A DNA stretch of 46,502 bases from Asanoa siamensis (GTDB lineage: Bacteria; Actinomycetota; Actinomycetes; Mycobacteriales; Micromonosporaceae): positions 1-46,502 of the forward strand of contig NZ_BONE01000060.1 in the NCBI RefSeq assembly GCF_016862555.1, written 5' to 3'. Both the position numbers and the translations under genes were made by a program. Under the pieces are notes generated by a model that worked only from the letters and a program-made list of their open reading frames with translations, made no database searches and was not told where the DNA came from. The stretch's first letter is position 1. Each line of letters starts with the position of its first letter. This document shows, one piece after another, positions 8,365 through 18,400 of this stretch.

Positions 8365-9768
8365 TCAACCCGTCGGCCGGACGAACCGCTGCGCCGCCGC
8401 CGGATCCAGCACCGGACCGTTCGGTACCAGCGCCAGCAGCGCCGACGGGACCGGCAACGGATCGACACCGCCATAACCGAGCGCCGTCGCCGCGTTGACC
8501 TGACCGTCGTTCCGCAACGGGAACTTGAGGCCCTGATCGGTGATCAGATACGTCGTCGTGTCGACGCGTACGCCCGGCGCCGGCTCGACCCGGACCAGCG
8601 CGCCCTTGCCGCTCGCGACGATCACCCGGTCGGCGGTGGCCACGCCGTCAGCGCCCTGACCAGCGGCGGAGCCGGCACCGCCCGGCAGACCCGCCGGCAC
8701 CGCGGCATAGCGGTGGACCGCGGGCGCGACCCCACCGGTCTGCACCGCGCACAACAGCGGTGGCGCCGCCTGCCCGGGCGCGATCGCCGGCAACGTCCGC
8801 GGGAAACCGGCCGGCTCCACCGACGCGTCCCGGACCAGCACCGCCGCCGCCTCAGCGGCCGAGATCACGGTCTCCTGCGGATCGTCGGCCAGCAGCAGCT
8901 TCGCCGACACGTCGCCGATCGTCACCAGGCCCTCGCGCGTCAGCACGTAGCGCTGCTGCCCCGCCCGGTAGACCTGGCCGATGTCACCCCGCGCCCCGCC
9001 GACCCGCCGCGGGCTGGCCTGCCCCGCACCGTCGATCACCGGCTGCCGCAGGTCAGGCCCGCCGGTGATGCCGTTGAGCAACGCCTTGCCGACCGGCACC
9101 GGGTCGACCGCCGCCAACTCGAGCGCGGTCAGCGTGATCTCGTCGACCACCCGGAACCGGCGATCACCGAAGACCACATAGGTCGCCGCGGGCCCGCTCG
9201 TGTCGGCCGGCGTGCTGACCAGCAGTGCCGTGTCAGGCCCGAGCGACGTGCCGCCGGCCGGCTCGCGACCCACGAACACCATCGTCGTCGGCCCGCCGGC
9301 ACCCTGCGGCGGCGCGCCGCACACGCTCCACGGCAGGCCGAGCAGCGCGCCACGATCGGGCGGTGGGTCCGGCGCGCCCGGGATGCCGATCGGCTCACCC
9401 ACCGCGTACGCACCGAGCGAGTCGCGCGACATCTGCCGGATGGCCGGTTTGTCGTTGCCCGCGAAGAGCAGGGCGGAACTCCAGTTGAGTACGGGGTGCA
9501 GCGTCTCGTCGACCAGCACGTACCGTGCGCCGGTCTCCCGCATGATGATCAGCTCACCGGTCGCCGGCCGGCCGCCGCCGGGGTTGACCAGCCCGATCAC
9601 GCCGATGATCGCGAACACGATGGCGGCCACCATGACACTGCCGAACATCGCGAGCCCGAACCGCCGCATGGGCAGCTCGGTGGTCTCGGGCTCGCCGCTG
9701 AGCAGGCCCGACACGATGCGCCGGGTGATGAACCGGTGCGCCTGCACCTGTTCCTGCCGGCTGCGCAT
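8365..9768 (-). CDS. eccB: Type VII secretion membrane protein EccB
   Basis: 467 aa. The N-terminus MRSRQEQVQAHRF followed by ITRRIVSGLL is the EccB cytosolic signature. One transmembrane helix lies at about 39-61, and the large periplasmic domain follows. Two cysteines in that domain (WSVCGAPP and LLCAVQ) match the conserved EccB disulfide pair. An upstream extension in frame (from 9903) is rejected because the ATG at 9768 has the ribosome site CCTGGGGAGGG and the expected family start. EccB is part of the EccBCDE inner-membrane core of ESX machines. It diverges from eccE, and the small/large substrate pair follows downstream. Confidence 0.95.
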   Translation of the reverse strand: MRSRQEQVQAHRFITRRIVSGLLSGEPETTELPMRRFGLAMFGSVMVAAIVFAIIGVIGLVNPGGGRPATGELIIMRETGARYVLVDETLHPVLNWSSALLFAGNDKPAIRQMSRDSLGAYAVGEPIGIPGAPDPPPDRGALLGLPWSVCGAPPQGAGGPTTMVFVGREPAGGTSLGPDTALLVSTPADTSGPAATYVVFGDRRFRVVDEITLTALELAAVDPVPVGKALLNGITGGPDLRQPVIDGAGQASPRRVGGARGDIGQVYRAGQQRYVLTREGLVTIGDVSAKLLLADDPQETVISAAEAAAVLVRDASVEPAGFPRTLPAIAPGQAAPPLLCAVQTGGVAPAVHRYAAVPAGLPGGAGSAAGQGADGVATADRVIVASGKGALVRVEPAPGVRVDTTTYLITDQGLKFPLRNDGQVNAATALGYGGVDPLPVPSALLALVPNGPVLDPAAAQRFVRPTG

Positions 9769-9850
9769 CGACGACCCTCCCCAGGCTCGCGGCCACCCTA
9801 CGATAGGTGACTCGTCGTACGCTGTCCCCGCCCCTGGGGAGGAGGACGCG
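9769..9850. promoter_or_regulatory. Divergent eccB/eccE promoter region with mirrored CCTGGGGAGG elements
   Basis: 82 bp. CCTGGGGAGGG reads toward eccB (9775-9785, minus strand) and CCTGGGGAGGAGG toward eccE (9833-9845, plus strand), each just before the start codon. A minus-strand -10 candidate TATCGT (9800-9805) with GGGACA 17 bp upstream would serve eccB. A plus-strand TACGCT (9818-9823) could serve eccE. Confidence 0.5.
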
Positions 9851-10945
9851 ATGCGCACGGCTGTGTGGCGACTGGTTGTCGCCGAGATCGCCATCGTCGC
9901 CATCGCCCTCGCCGCGTTCAGCGGATCCCTCGTCGTCCTGGCCGTGGCCGTGGTGCTCGCGCTGCTGGCGGTCGGTCTCGGCTACGCGCGCCGCGACGGT
10001 CGATGGTGGACCGCCTCGCTGCGCACCCGTCGCCGCTGGCGGCGCAGGCGGGGAGCCGGTCGCGCGCTCCAGGAACATTCGATCAACGGGTACGACGATC
10101 GCGGCACCAGTGTCGGCATCGGCTGCGACGCGGGCGGCTGGTACGCGGCCGTCGCGATCGCACCCCCGCGCGGTGTCAACGGCGCCCGCGGCGTCCCTGT
10201 CCCGGTCGACCGCCTCGCCGAGTTGCTCGACGACGTGACCCTGCCGGTCAGCGGCATCCAGGTGGTCAGTTGGGCCGCGCCCGCGCCGCACCACCTGCTG
10301 CCCAGCCAGGTGCCCAGCGTCGCCTCCTACCAGCAGCTCGCCGCGGATCTGCTGCCCGCCGGCCCGGCCCCGATCGACCAGCGCGACTGGGTCGCGGTGC
10401 GGCTCGACGTGGCCGACGGCGCTGTCGCCGCGCACCGCCGAGGCGGTGGTGTCGACGGCGTGCACCGCGCGGTCGCCGCCGCCGTCGGCCGGGTGAGCAA
10501 GGCGCTGAACAGCGTCGGCGTCGCCACGGAGATCCTCGGCCCGCAGCAGCTCGCGGCGGCCGTGCGGCTCTGCGCCGGCGTCGACGAGCAGGAGCCGCCC
10601 GCCGAGGACTGGACCACGTTCTACGCCGCCGGCCTGCACCACCTGGCATTCGAGGTGCAGGGTCTGCCGCCGCGGGAGGCGCCGCTGTCCGCGCTGCTGC
10701 GCGCACCCGCCGCCCAGGTGGTGCTCTCGGTCGACCTGCGCCCCAGGCCCGGCCGCGACGACGACCGCGGCCCGGTGCTGGCGCGCACGGTGGTGCGGAT
10801 GTCGGCCCCGGCACCGCAGCTACCCGACCTGGCCCGCACGCTGTCGGGCCGGGCGAGCCAACTCGGCCTGCGACTACGCCGGCTCGACGGGTTGCAGGGC
10901 CCGGCCGCCTACGCCAGCGCCCCGACGGGCGGTGGCGCATGGTGA
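9851..10945 (+). CDS. eccE: Type VII secretion protein EccE
   Basis: 364 aa. Two N-terminal hydrophobic helices (about 5-23 and 26-45) are followed by a basic stretch (RTRRRWRRRRGAGR) and a cytosolic domain, the EccE architecture. The motif GYDDRGTSVGIGCDAGGWYAAV is typical of the region after the helices in actinobacterial EccE. The ATG at 9851 has GGGGAGGAGG at about 9836-9845; upstream in-frame extension is not needed. EccE sits at the periphery of the EccBCDE complex. The last codons overlap the ATG of the next gene by 7 nt (10939-10945). Confidence 0.88.
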   Translation: MRTAVWRLVVAEIAIVAIALAAFSGSLVVLAVAVVLALLAVGLGYARRDGRWWTASLRTRRRWRRRRGAGRALQEHSINGYDDRGTSVGIGCDAGGWYAAVAIAPPRGVNGARGVPVPVDRLAELLDDVTLPVSGIQVVSWAAPAPHHLLPSQVPSVASYQQLAADLLPAGPAPIDQRDWVAVRLDVADGAVAAHRRGGGVDGVHRAVAAAVGRVSKALNSVGVATEILGPQQLAAAVRLCAGVDEQEPPAEDWTTFYAAGLHHLAFEVQGLPPREAPLSALLRAPAAQVVLSVDLRPRPGRDDDRGPVLARTVVRMSAPAPQLPDLARTLSGRASQLGLRLRRLDGLQGPAAYASAPTGGGAW

Positions 10946-11601
10946 TCGGCCACCCGCTCCCACCCGCGTCGGCCGGCGCGATCGGTCTGCGCGCCGAGCA
11001 CACGGGCCTGCTGCTCGGCCGGGGTGCTGACGGTGACGCCGTGCTGCTGCGCCTGTTCCGGCCGCAGCCGACGCGGATCGCCCTGATCGGCGGCCTGTGG
11101 CTGGCCCGGGTCGCCGTCTTCCGCGCGCTGGCACTCGGTGCGCGGGTCTTCGTCCGCACCTCCGACGAGCGGCGCTGGCACGGCCTCGGCGAGGTCGCGG
11201 TCGGCGACCCCGATCGCGTACGCGTCGTCACCGGTGGCCGTCCCACGGTCGCCGGCCGGTTCGGCGAGCCCGTGCTGCACGTACACGATGTCGAAGGTCA
11301 GCGGGTTTTCGATCTGCGCCCCGACGAGGCCTGGCAGGCCACGTTGACGATCTCCGCGCAGCTCACCGACACCGCGGCCGACGCGCTCTCCGTGGCCGAT
11401 GCCGCGCTGGTGCAACGGATGTGGGCACAGCAGGCGGTCTACGTGGCGGCCCGGCTGGGCGTCGACCCCGACGCGGCGTCCGAAGTGGAGACTCTGCCCG
11501 ACGACACGGTCGCGCTGCTCAGCGACGGCCAGGTCAGGGTCGCCTGGGTCTCCGCGACCGACATCGAGCAGCAGATGTTCGGCCCGCCCGGCCGCCTCTA
11601 G
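10939..11601 (+). CDS. Unrecognised T7SS-locus protein, 220 aa
   Basis: 220 aa with no clear signal peptide. A mildly hydrophobic stretch (IGGLWLARVAVFRALALG, about residues 47-64) may be an amphipathic or buried helix. A beta-rich middle follows (VRVVTGGRPTVAGRFG, VLHVHDVEG), and a helical C-terminus. I do not recognise a family. The start overlaps eccE by 7 nt, and the stop overlaps the convergent eccD stop in a CTAG palindrome (11598-11601). Its fixed place between eccE and eccD suggests a cytosolic accessory of this T7SS, but that is only inferred. Confidence 0.8.
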   Translation: MVIGHPLPPASAGAIGLRAEHTGLLLGRGADGDAVLLRLFRPQPTRIALIGGLWLARVAVFRALALGARVFVRTSDERRWHGLGEVAVGDPDRVRVVTGGRPTVAGRFGEPVLHVHDVEGQRVFDLRPDEAWQATLTISAQLTDTAADALSVADAALVQRMWAQQAVYVAARLGVDPDAASEVETLPDDTVALLSDGQVRVAWVSATDIEQQMFGPPGRL

Positions 11602-12995
11602 CTCTCCCGGATGGCCCGGATCCAGCCGTAGAGGCCGCTGGCCCAGACCACCAGCGGCAGGATGCCGAGAATCAGCAGGATCTCCAGGATGTCGACGGTA
11701 CGGCCGAGCAGCGGCGACTGGCGGCGTCCGGCGCCGAGGGCCGCGCCGACGCTGATCGCGGCGACCACCAGGAGCCCCACGACGATCAGGGCGAGCCGGC
11801 CGACCATGCTCGCGTCGACGAAGCCGGCGACCGCGAGCGCGGCGATGGCGATCACCCCGGCGCCGAGCAACGGCAGCCGTTGCGCGATCGAGATGAACCA
11901 GCGCGCCCGCATGAACAGCAGCAGGCCGAGCGCCGCGCAGAGCGCGTACCCGGCCGTCCCTCCGGTCGTGACCAGCGCGATCGCGGATCCGGCCGCGATC
12001 AGGCCGACCGCCCCGAGCATGCCGGCGAGCAGGTCGTCGGCGCGCTCGGCGAGCCGCAGCACCCGCGCGCCGTCGACGGTCTCGGTGTCGCTGCGCAGGT
12101 CGTCGGTGCCGGACGGCACGGTCGGCACGGGCAGCCCGGCCAGCCGGTAGGACATCATCGGCATCGCCGGCACCACCACCAGGGCGAGCGCGAGGACGAT
12201 CGAGGCGGCCCCGGCCGGTGTGGCACCGAAGATCATGCAGATGGCGGCGGCCACGCCCAGCCCGAAGGCCGCGGCGGTGGCGGCGAGGAAGACCTGGCCG
12301 TACGCGGCGACGGCGGCACTGCCCGCGACGGCTGACACGAAGACCACGGCGGCCGCGCAGACCAGCAGGTCAGGGGCCGCCAGGGCGCCGAGTCCGCGGT
12401 CACCCGCGAACAGGGTCAGTCCGCCGACGGCGGCGTACACCATGGACACCAGGGCGAGCAGCAAGCCGTTGCGGTGATCGCCGAAGCCGCGCGCCGCGAC
12501 GGCCGAGGTCGCGAGCAGGAGCAGCGCGAGTACGAGGGCGATGGCCGGCGCGACGCCGCGGGGCGGGCCGGTCAGCGCGAGGGCGACGGCACCGCCGACC
12601 AGCGCGGCCGCGCCCAGGCCGAGGCCGAAGACCTTGGTGCTGCTGGCCGACCAGCGACCGGGTCGCATCCGGGTGGCGGTGGCGATCGCGTCGACCACGT
12701 CGTCGAAGACGGGCTCGGGCTGTTCGCCGCCGCGCGGGCGCAGGTAGAGCAACTCGCCGTCGCGGATCTCCAACTGGGCCGGCGACTGGGCGATGTCGAG
12801 CGCCGGGCCGGCCAACCGGGCCAGCGACCAGCCGTACCGGCCGTCGGGCTCGTCGGCCAGGCGATCACCGGCGAACCGCAGCAGCGTCGGCAACACGTCA
12901 CCGAGCGGCACATCGGACGGTAGCGCGAGGTCGACGCGGGTCTTCGGAGCCACGATCGTCACGCGGCTCGATCCGGCCGTCGGGGCGCCCGCCAC
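11598..12995 (-). CDS. eccD: Type VII secretion integral membrane protein EccD
   Basis: 465 aa. A ubiquitin-like N-terminal domain (about 8-90: [41 protein letters not shown]) is followed by about eleven transmembrane helices to the end. This is the EccD layout; EccD dimers form the membrane cavity of the ESX core. The GTG at 12995 is chosen because GAGGAGG lies 5 nt upstream; in-frame upstream sequence to 13250 overlaps eccC antisense and is rejected. The stop shares four bases with the convergent neighbour's stop. It diverges from eccC. Confidence 0.93.
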   Translation of the reverse strand: MAGAPTAGSSRVTIVAPKTRVDLALPSDVPLGDVLPTLLRFAGDRLADEPDGRYGWSLARLAGPALDIAQSPAQLEIRDGELLYLRPRGGEQPEPVFDDVVDAIATATRMRPGRWSASSTKVFGLGLGAAALVGGAVALALTGPPRGVAPAIALVLALLLLATSAVAARGFGDHRNGLLLALVSMVYAAVGGLTLFAGDRGLGALAAPDLLVCAAAVVFVSAVAGSAAVAAYGQVFLAATAAAFGLGVAAAICMIFGATPAGAASIVLALALVVVPAMPMMSYRLAGLPVPTVPSGTDDLRSDTETVDGARVLRLAERADDLLAGMLGAVGLIAAGSAIALVTTGGTAGYALCAALGLLLFMRARWFISIAQRLPLLGAGVIAIAALAVAGFVDASMVGRLALIVVGLLVVAAISVGAALGAGRRQSPLLGRTVDILEILLILGILPLVVWASGLYGWIRAIRES

Positions 12996-13122
12996 GATGT
13001 CCTCCTCGTCCACAGGCCGCGCCCGGGCGTATCGCGGGCGCCACCGCTTCCGGCAGAGTACATACGATGGCCCCGGCCCGGTGTCCACCCGGGCCGCCAG
13101 CGCCGCCCTGGGGAGGAGAGGC
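12996..13122. promoter_or_regulatory. Divergent eccD/eccC promoter region
   Basis: About 127 bp. CCTGGGGAGGAG at 13107-13118 precedes the eccC GTG, as before eccE. Plus-strand TACGAT (13063-13068) and minus-strand TACTCT (13055-13060) are candidate -10 boxes; no strong -35 is seen for either. Confidence 0.4.
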
Positions 13123-16100
13123 GTGAGCACCGTCCTGTTCCGTCGGCCACCGCGCCGGCCGGGTCCGGCCATGCCGCGCGGCGAGTTGCTGGTCGAGTCG
13201 CCGCCGGAGCTGCCCGAGCAGCTGCCCCGCGGCATCGGCCAGCTGCTCATGGTGCTGCCGATGGTCTGCGGCGTCGGTGCGATGGCCTTCCTCTACGCGG
13301 GTCGCGGCGGCGGTGCGGTCACCTGGATCGCGGGTGGCCTGTTCGGTGTGTCCATGTTGGGCATGGCGATCGGCACGATGGGCAACGGCGGCAACAAGAA
13401 GGCCGAGCTCGACGCGGAACGCCGCGACTACATGCGCTATCTGGCCCAGATCCGCAAACGCGTACGCCGGGCGTCCGACCAGCAACGCGCGGCGGCGATG
13501 TGGGTGCACCCGGCGCCCGACGCGCTCTGGTCGCTGGCGGCGTCGCGGCGCATGTGGGAGCGGCGGTCGACCGACGAGGACTTCGGCCAGGTCCGCATCG
13601 CGGTCGGCCCGCAGCAGCTCGCCGTCGACGTGACCCCGCCCGAGACCAAGCCGGTCGAAGACCTCGAGCCGATGTCCGCGATCGCCCTGCGCCGCTTCAT
13701 GAACACCTTCCGCGCCGTGCCCGACCTACCGATCGCGCTGTCGCTGCGGGCGTTCGGCCGGGTGTCGTTGCGCGGCGACCGCGCGCAGGTGCTGGCGGTG
13801 ACCCGCGCGGCGATCGGCCAGCTCGTCACCTTCCACTCGCCCGAAGACGTCCGGATCGCGCTGGTCGTCGCGCCCGAGCGGGTCGCCGAGTGGGACTGGG
13901 TCAAGTGGCTGCCACACGCCCAGGTCGACCGCGTCGTCGACGGCGCGGGTTCGGCCCGGCTGGTCTTCGAGTCGATGACCGAGCTGGAGGACGCGCTCGA
14001 CGAGGAGCTCGCCAGTCGCGGCCGGTTCAACCCGTCGGCCAAGGCGCTGACGACCCAGGCGCACCTGGTGGTGATCCTCGACGGTGGTGAGGCTCCGGCG
14101 GCGGCCCAGCTCACCGGGCCCGGTCTGCTCGGCACCACGGTGTTCGACCTGTCCGGCGTAGTGCCCCGCGACGCCGGCCGCTGGCTGCTGGCGCTGACGG
14201 TCAACGGCGACCGGATCGAGGTCAACCAGGGCAACCGGAGCACGTCGCTGGGCCGGGCCGACACGCTGGCGCTGTCCGCCGCCGAGTCGCTGGCCCGCCA
14301 GCTCGCTCCTTTCCGGCTGTCCCACCAGACCACCAGCGAGGAGCCGCTGTCCCGCAGCCCCGAGCTGCCCGAGCTGGTCGGCGTCGGTGACGCCGCGGCC
14401 GTCGACCCGCGCCGCAACTGGCGTCCGCGCCCGGTCCGCGAGACCCTGCGCATCCCGCTGGGCCTCGGGCCCGACGGCGCGGTGGTCGAGCTCGACCTCA
14501 AGGAGTCGGCGCTCGAGGGCATGGGCCCGCACGGCCTGATCATCGGCGCGACCGGCTCCGGCAAGAGCGAGTTGCTGCGCACGATCGTCGCCGCGCTGGC
14601 GATCACCCACTCGTCCGAAGAGCTCAACTTCGTGCTCGTCGACTTCAAGGGCGGTGCGACCTTCGCGTCGCTCGACGCGTTGCCGCACACCAGCGCCGTG
14701 ATCACCAACCTGGCCGACGAGCTGCCGCTGGTCGACCGCATGCACGACGCGATCGCGGGCGAGTTGCAGCGGCGGCAGGAGCTGTTGCGCTCGTCGGGCA
14801 ACTACGTCTCCCGGCACGAATACGAGCGGGCCCGCGCCGGCGGGGAGAACCTCCAGCCGCTGCCCAGCCTCCTGATCATCTGCGACGAGTTCAGCGAGCT
14901 GCTGGCCGCCAAGCCCGACTTCATCGACCTGTTCCTGCAGATCGGCCGGCTGGGCCGTTCGCTCGGCATCCACCTGCTGCTGGCGTCGCAGCGGCTCGAG
15001 GAGGGGCGGCTGCGCGGGCTCGACACGCACCTGTCCTACCGGATCGGCTTGCGTACGTTCTCCGCCGTCGAGAGCCGCATCGTGCTCGGCGTGCCCGACG
15101 CCTACGAGCTGCCCAACGCGCCGGGGCACGGCTATCTCAAGATCGACACGCAGACGATGCTGCGGTTCCGCGGCGCGTACGTCTCCGGGCCTTATCGGCA
15201 GGCCAACGCCACCGGGTCGGCGGCCCAGGCGCGGGTACGCGGTCAGGTCGTGCCCTACACGATGGCCCACGTCCCACTGCCCAAGGCGCCCCCGGTGCCG
15301 GCCGAACCCGTCCCGGCGGCGCCCGCGGGGCCCGAGGCGGCGCGCCAGGTGACGATGCTCGACGTGGTCACCGGCCGGCTGCGGGGCCAGGGGCCGCCGG
15401 CCCACCAGGTCTGGCTGCCGCCGCTCGACCAGCCGGTGCCGCTCGACGCGCTGCTGCCCCAGCTCCAGCGCGACCCCGACCGGGGCCTGCAGGCGGCGGG
15501 CTGGCCGGGTGCCGCCCGGCTCGCGGTGCCCGTCGGCGTCGTCGACCGGCCCTACGACCAGCGCCGCGACCCGATGGTCGTCGACCTGTCCGCCGCGGCC
15601 GGCAACACCGTGATCGTCGGCGGGCCGCGGTCCGGCAAGAGCACGTTGCTGCGCACGCTGATCTCGTCGCTGGCGTTGACGCACACGCCGCGCGAGGTGG
15701 CGTTCATGTGCCTCGACTTCGGCGGCGGCACCCTGCGCGGGCTGTCCGGGCTTCCGCACATGTCCGGGGTGGCCGGCCGGCGCGACGTCGAGGCGGTGCG
15801 CCGGTCGGTCGGCGAGGCCACGGCCCTGCTCGACGAGCGCGAGCAGCGGTTCACCGAGCGCGGCATCGAGTCGATCGGCGCCTACCGCCGGATGCGGGCG
15901 ACCGGCCGGTTCCCCGAAGATCCGTTCGGCGACCTGTTCCTGGTCGTCGACGGCTGGGGCACGCTACGGGAAGACTTCGAAGAGCTGGAAACGCGGATCA
16001 CCCGGCTCGCGGCGCGCGGCCTCGGCTACGGCATCCACGTGGTGGTCACCGTCAACCGCTGGGCCGAGCTGCGGATGAACGCCCGCGACCTGTTCGGCAC

Positions 16101-17082
16101 GCGGCTCGAGCTGCGGCTGGGCGACCCGACCGAGTCCGAGATCGACCGCCGCGCCGCGGTCAACGTGCCGAGCGGCGCGCCGGGCCGCGGCCTCACGCGC
16201 GACAAGTTGCACTATCTGAGCGCGCTGCCGCGAGCCGACGGGATGGGCGACCCCGACACGCTGGTCGACGGCACGGCCGCGATGGTGGCGGCCGTCGCGG
16301 AGTCCTGGGTGCACCCGCCGGCACCCAAGGTCCGCCTGCTGCCGCGCCGACTACCGGCCGACGAGCTGGTCAAGCTGGCAGGCACCGACGCGCCGGGTGT
16401 CGCCATCGGCCTCAACGACTCCCACCTGGCGCCGGTGCGCCTCGACTTCTCGGTCGACCCGCACCTGCTGGTCTTCGGCGACGTCGAGTCGGGCAAGACC
16501 AACCTGCTGCGGTTGATCGCGCGCTCCATTGTGGATCGCTATACGCCGCAGGAGGCACGGCTGGTCATCATCGACTACCGCCGAGGCCTGCTCGACGCGG
16601 TCTCCGGCGACCACCTGCTCGGCTACGCGCCGTCGGCCACTGTGGTCGGCGAGATGGTCGGCTTCCTGCGCGACTCGATGAAGCAACGCTTGCCGGGCCC
16701 CGACATCACGCCTGACCAGCTACGCAGCCGCAGTTGGTGGCACGGCCCAGAGCTGTTCGTGATCGTCGACGACTACGACCTGGTCGCCACGACGGGCAAC
16801 AATCCACTGTCACCATTGCTGGAACTGTTGCCCCAGGCCAGCGACGTGGGCCTGCACCTGATCCTGACCCGCCGGGTCGGCGGCGCGGCGCGAGCCCTTT
16901 ACGAGCAGGTCATCCAGCGGATGCGCGAGCTGGACACACCCGTTTTCCTCATGTCCGGCAAGCCCGAGGAGGGCGCGCTGGTCGGCAGCCTCAAGCCGAG
17001 CCCGCAACCGCCGGGCCGCGGCACGCTTGTCCGCCGCCAGGACGGGCAGCAATTGGTCCAGACCGCCTGGATAGAGCCATGA
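13123..17082 (+). CDS. eccC: Type VII secretion ATPase EccC (single polypeptide, three FtsK/SpoIIIE domains)
   Basis: 1319 aa from GTG. The start region ([28 protein letters not shown]) is the canonical EccC opening. Two transmembrane helices lie at about 38-58 and 64-84. Three FtsK/SpoIIIE ATPase domains follow, with Walker A motifs GATGSGKSE (K481), GGPRSGKST (K839) and GDVESGKTN (K1125). Walker B is DE in domain 1 (LLIICDEF), DG in domain 2 (LFLVVDGW) and DD in domain 3 (LFVIVDDYD). Domain 1 thus looks like the main catalytic unit, as in known EccC. It is one polypeptide, not split into EccCa and EccCb. EccC recruits substrates through its C-terminal domain; the WXG100 pair begins 82 nt downstream. 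Confidence 0.96.
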   Translation: MSTVLFRRPPRRPGPAMPRGELLVESPPELPEQLPRGIGQLLMVLPMVCGVGAMAFLYAGRGGGAVTWIAGGLFGVSMLGMAIGTMGNGGNKKAELDAERRDYMRYLAQIRKRVRRASDQQRAAAMWVHPAPDALWSLAASRRMWERRSTDEDFGQVRIAVGPQQLAVDVTPPETKPVEDLEPMSAIALRRFMNTFRAVPDLPIALSLRAFGRVSLRGDRAQVLAVTRAAIGQLVTFHSPEDVRIALVVAPERVAEWDWVKWLPHAQVDRVVDGAGSARLVFESMTELEDALDEELASRGRFNPSAKALTTQAHLVVILDGGEAPAAAQLTGPGLLGTTVFDLSGVVPRDAGRWLLALTVNGDRIEVNQGNRSTSLGRADTLALSAAESLARQLAPFRLSHQTTSEEPLSRSPELPELVGVGDAAAVDPRRNWRPRPVRETLRIPLGLGPDGAVVELDLKESALEGMGPHGLIIGATGSGKSELLRTIVAALAITHSSEELNFVLVDFKGGATFASLDALPHTSAVITNLADELPLVDRMHDAIAGELQRRQELLRSSGNYVSRHEYERARAGGENLQPLPSLLIICDEFSELLAAKPDFIDLFLQIGRLGRSLGIHLLLASQRLEEGRLRGLDTHLSYRIGLRTFSAVESRIVLGVPDAYELPNAPGHGYLKIDTQTMLRFRGAYVSGPYRQANATGSAAQARVRGQVVPYTMAHVPLPKAPPVPAEPVPAAPAGPEAARQVTMLDVVTGRLRGQGPPAHQVWLPPLDQPVPLDALLPQLQRDPDRGLQAAGWPGAARLAVPVGVVDRPYDQRRDPMVVDLSAAAGNTVIVGGPRSGKSTLLRTLISSLALTHTPREVAFMCLDFGGGTLRGLSGLPHMSGVAGRRDVEAVRRSVGEATALLDEREQRFTERGIESIGAYRRMRATGRFPEDPFGDLFLVVDGWGTLREDFEELETRITRLAARGLGYGIHVVVTVNRWAELRMNARDLFGTRLELRLGDPTESEIDRRAAVNVPSGAPGRGLTRDKLHYLSALPRADGMGDPDTLVDGTAAMVAAVAESWVHPPAPKVRLLPRRLPADELVKLAGTDAPGVAIGLNDSHLAPVRLDFSVDPHLLVFGDVESGKTNLLRLIARSIVDRYTPQEARLVIIDYRRGLLDAVSGDHLLGYAPSATVVGEMVGFLRDSMKQRLPGPDITPDQLRSRSWWHGPELFVIVDDYDLVATTGNNPLSPLLELLPQASDVGLHLILTRRVGGAARALYEQVIQRMRELDTPVFLMSGKPEEGALVGSLKPSPQPPGRGTLVRRQDGQQLVQTAWIEP

Positions 17083-17164
17083 CGATCCGGGGCTGCGCTG
17101 TGACGGCCGCGTCCGTTACGGTGAGTCCGGACATGTCGCACGAGTCAAGCAAGGGGTGAGTGTT

Positions 17165-17479
17165 ATGGGTCAGCCGTTCTCGGTTGATGCCGCGACGCTC
17201 CACAAGGCTGCGGGGGATGTGCGGTCGACAAGGTCTGATGTCGACGGTGATCTCAAGCGGCTTTGGGGCGTGTTGGACGATCTGGCTGTCGCATGGCAGG
17301 GCCAGGCCTCCGCCGGTTTCCAGAACCTGATGACGCGTTGGCAGGGTGACGTCTCCAAGCTGCTGACCGCGCTGGACAACATCGGGGACCTGCTCGACCA
17401 GGGCGGCACCACGCACCAGGTCAACGACGAGCAGCAGAACGAGATGCTCAACAAGTTCAACTCGGCCTTGAACCCGTGA
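17165..17479 (+). CDS. WXG100 family protein (CFP-10/EsxB-like)
   Basis: 104 aa, two-helix hairpin, with the W-x-G turn as WQG in LAVAWQGQASAGFQ. No YxxxD/E is visible at the C-terminus (ending LNKFNSALNP). The ATG at 17165 is preferred to the GTG at 17156, because AAGGGG lies at a usable distance only from the ATG. It is followed after 23 nt by a second WXG100 gene that does carry the signal, so the two are expected to form the heterodimer secreted by the EccC machine encoded upstream. Confidence 0.93.
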   Translation: MGQPFSVDAATLHKAAGDVRSTRSDVDGDLKRLWGVLDDLAVAWQGQASAGFQNLMTRWQGDVSKLLTALDNIGDLLDQGGTTHQVNDEQQNEMLNKFNSALNP

Positions 17480-17502
17480 TCTGAGCGAAGGATTCCGAGA
17501 TC

Positions 17503-17784
17503 ATGTCGCAGATCCAAGTCAACTACGCCGCGCTCGAAAACGCGCAGTCCCAGATGCAGTCGATCTCGAAGACCATCGACGGCCGCCTCGACGCGCTCCG
17601 CTCGCAGCTGCAGCAGATGCAGTGGAACGGCTCGGACCGCGAGGCCTACCAGGCCTACCAGGCCCAGTGGGACGCGGCAGTAGCCGACATCAACGCAATC
17701 CTGAGCGAAATCGGCGCCGCCGTCGGCGTCGCCAACCAGAACTACATCACGACCGAGGCGAACAACGCCAAGGTCTGGGGCTGA
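17503..17784 (+). CDS. WXG100 family protein (ESAT-6-like) with YxxxE signal
   Basis: 93 aa. It has the WNG turn in MQWNGSDREAYQ and NQNYITTEANNAKVWG at the C-terminus, where Y-I-T-T-E matches the YxxxD/E T7SS signal. It is the probable heterodimer partner of the preceding WXG100 protein. The gene ends before a convergent block of three unrelated genes. Confidence 0.94.
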   Translation: MSQIQVNYAALENAQSQMQSISKTIDGRLDALRSQLQQMQWNGSDREAYQAYQAQWDAAVADINAILSEIGAAVGVANQNYITTEANNAKVWG

Positions 17785-17809
17785 CGCCCCAACGCCATCC
17801 GCAGCCGAC

Positions 17810-17828
17810 GCCCGGGCGACGCCCGGGC
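17810..17828. terminator. Possible terminator hairpin after the WXG100 pair
   Basis: GCCCGGGC at 17810-17817, loop GAC, GCCCGGGC at 17821-17828 forms an 8-bp GC stem. It lies between the convergent WXG100 and F420-type reductase genes. There is no U-tract, so confidence is moderate. Confidence 0.45.
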
Positions 17829-17880
17829 CACGCTGCACCCTGCGGCGGCCCGCGCCCAACGGACCGGGTGTGACGCCCTT

Positions 17881-18363
17881 CTAGAACGGCAGCCCCCGTT
17901 CGGGATCATGGCCGACGTTCGAGGTTGAGGCCGCGTGTGTAGCGGGAACGCCTTCGAGGACGATGACGGGGAATACCCGGTTGGTGTTCTGCTCGTAGGG
18001 GGAAGTGCCGTCGGAGACCGTGCGGTAGAGCCGGTCGCGTTCCTCACCTGCCACGATGACGGCTCGGGCGCGGTAGGAGTTGCCGCCGAGTTCGACCGTC
18101 ACCGCTGGGTTGGCTCGCAGGTTGTGGAACCAGGCGGGATGCCTGGGAGCACCGGCCTTGGAGGCGACCACGAACACGCGGCCTTGGTCGTCGACCTGGA
18201 AGCCGAGTGGCACGGTCGCTTGCCGTCCCGTCCGCGCGCCGGTCGTGGTCAGCAGCAGGATCGGGAACGGCGGTTGGCTGACCCTGCCGTGATTAGCGCG
18301 GAACTCGCTGATGACGCCCTGGTTGTAGGTCCGGAATTCCTCGTCAGATGGCACTGTGCTCAT
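17881..18363 (-). CDS. Deazaflavin (F420)-dependent nitroreductase/quinone reductase-like protein
   Basis: 160 aa, the usual length of the Ddn-like split-barrel family. Supporting segments are the LLLTTTGARTGRQATVPLGF stretch, then FVVASKAGAPRHPAWFHNLRANP and VTVELGGNSYRARA; the family binds F420 and reduces nitro compounds or quinones. AAGGAG lies just upstream of the ATG. It is 37 nt downstream of the ECF sigma gene on the same strand, so it is probably the last gene of a three-gene unit. Family is well supported; substrate unknown. Confidence 0.9.
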   Translation of the reverse strand: MSTVPSDEEFRTYNQGVISEFRANHGRVSQPPFPILLLTTTGARTGRQATVPLGFQVDDQGRVFVVASKAGAPRHPAWFHNLRANPAVTVELGGNSYRARAVIVAGEERDRLYRTVSDGTSPYEQNTNRVFPVIVLEGVPATHAASTSNVGHDPERGLPF

Positions 18364-18400
18364 GATGTCTCCTTGGTTCTCGAGGACAGCCAGCTCGTAC

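Noticed and set aside
9769-9903. N-terminal extension of EccB from 9903
   Set aside because: The extension lacks similarity to EccB, crosses the divergent promoter and overlaps eccE; the ATG at 9768 has a good ribosome site.
13726-15759. 677-codon minus-strand open frame inside eccC
   Set aside because: Shadow of eccC; no recognisable domain and amino-acid bias typical of antisense GC-rich frames.
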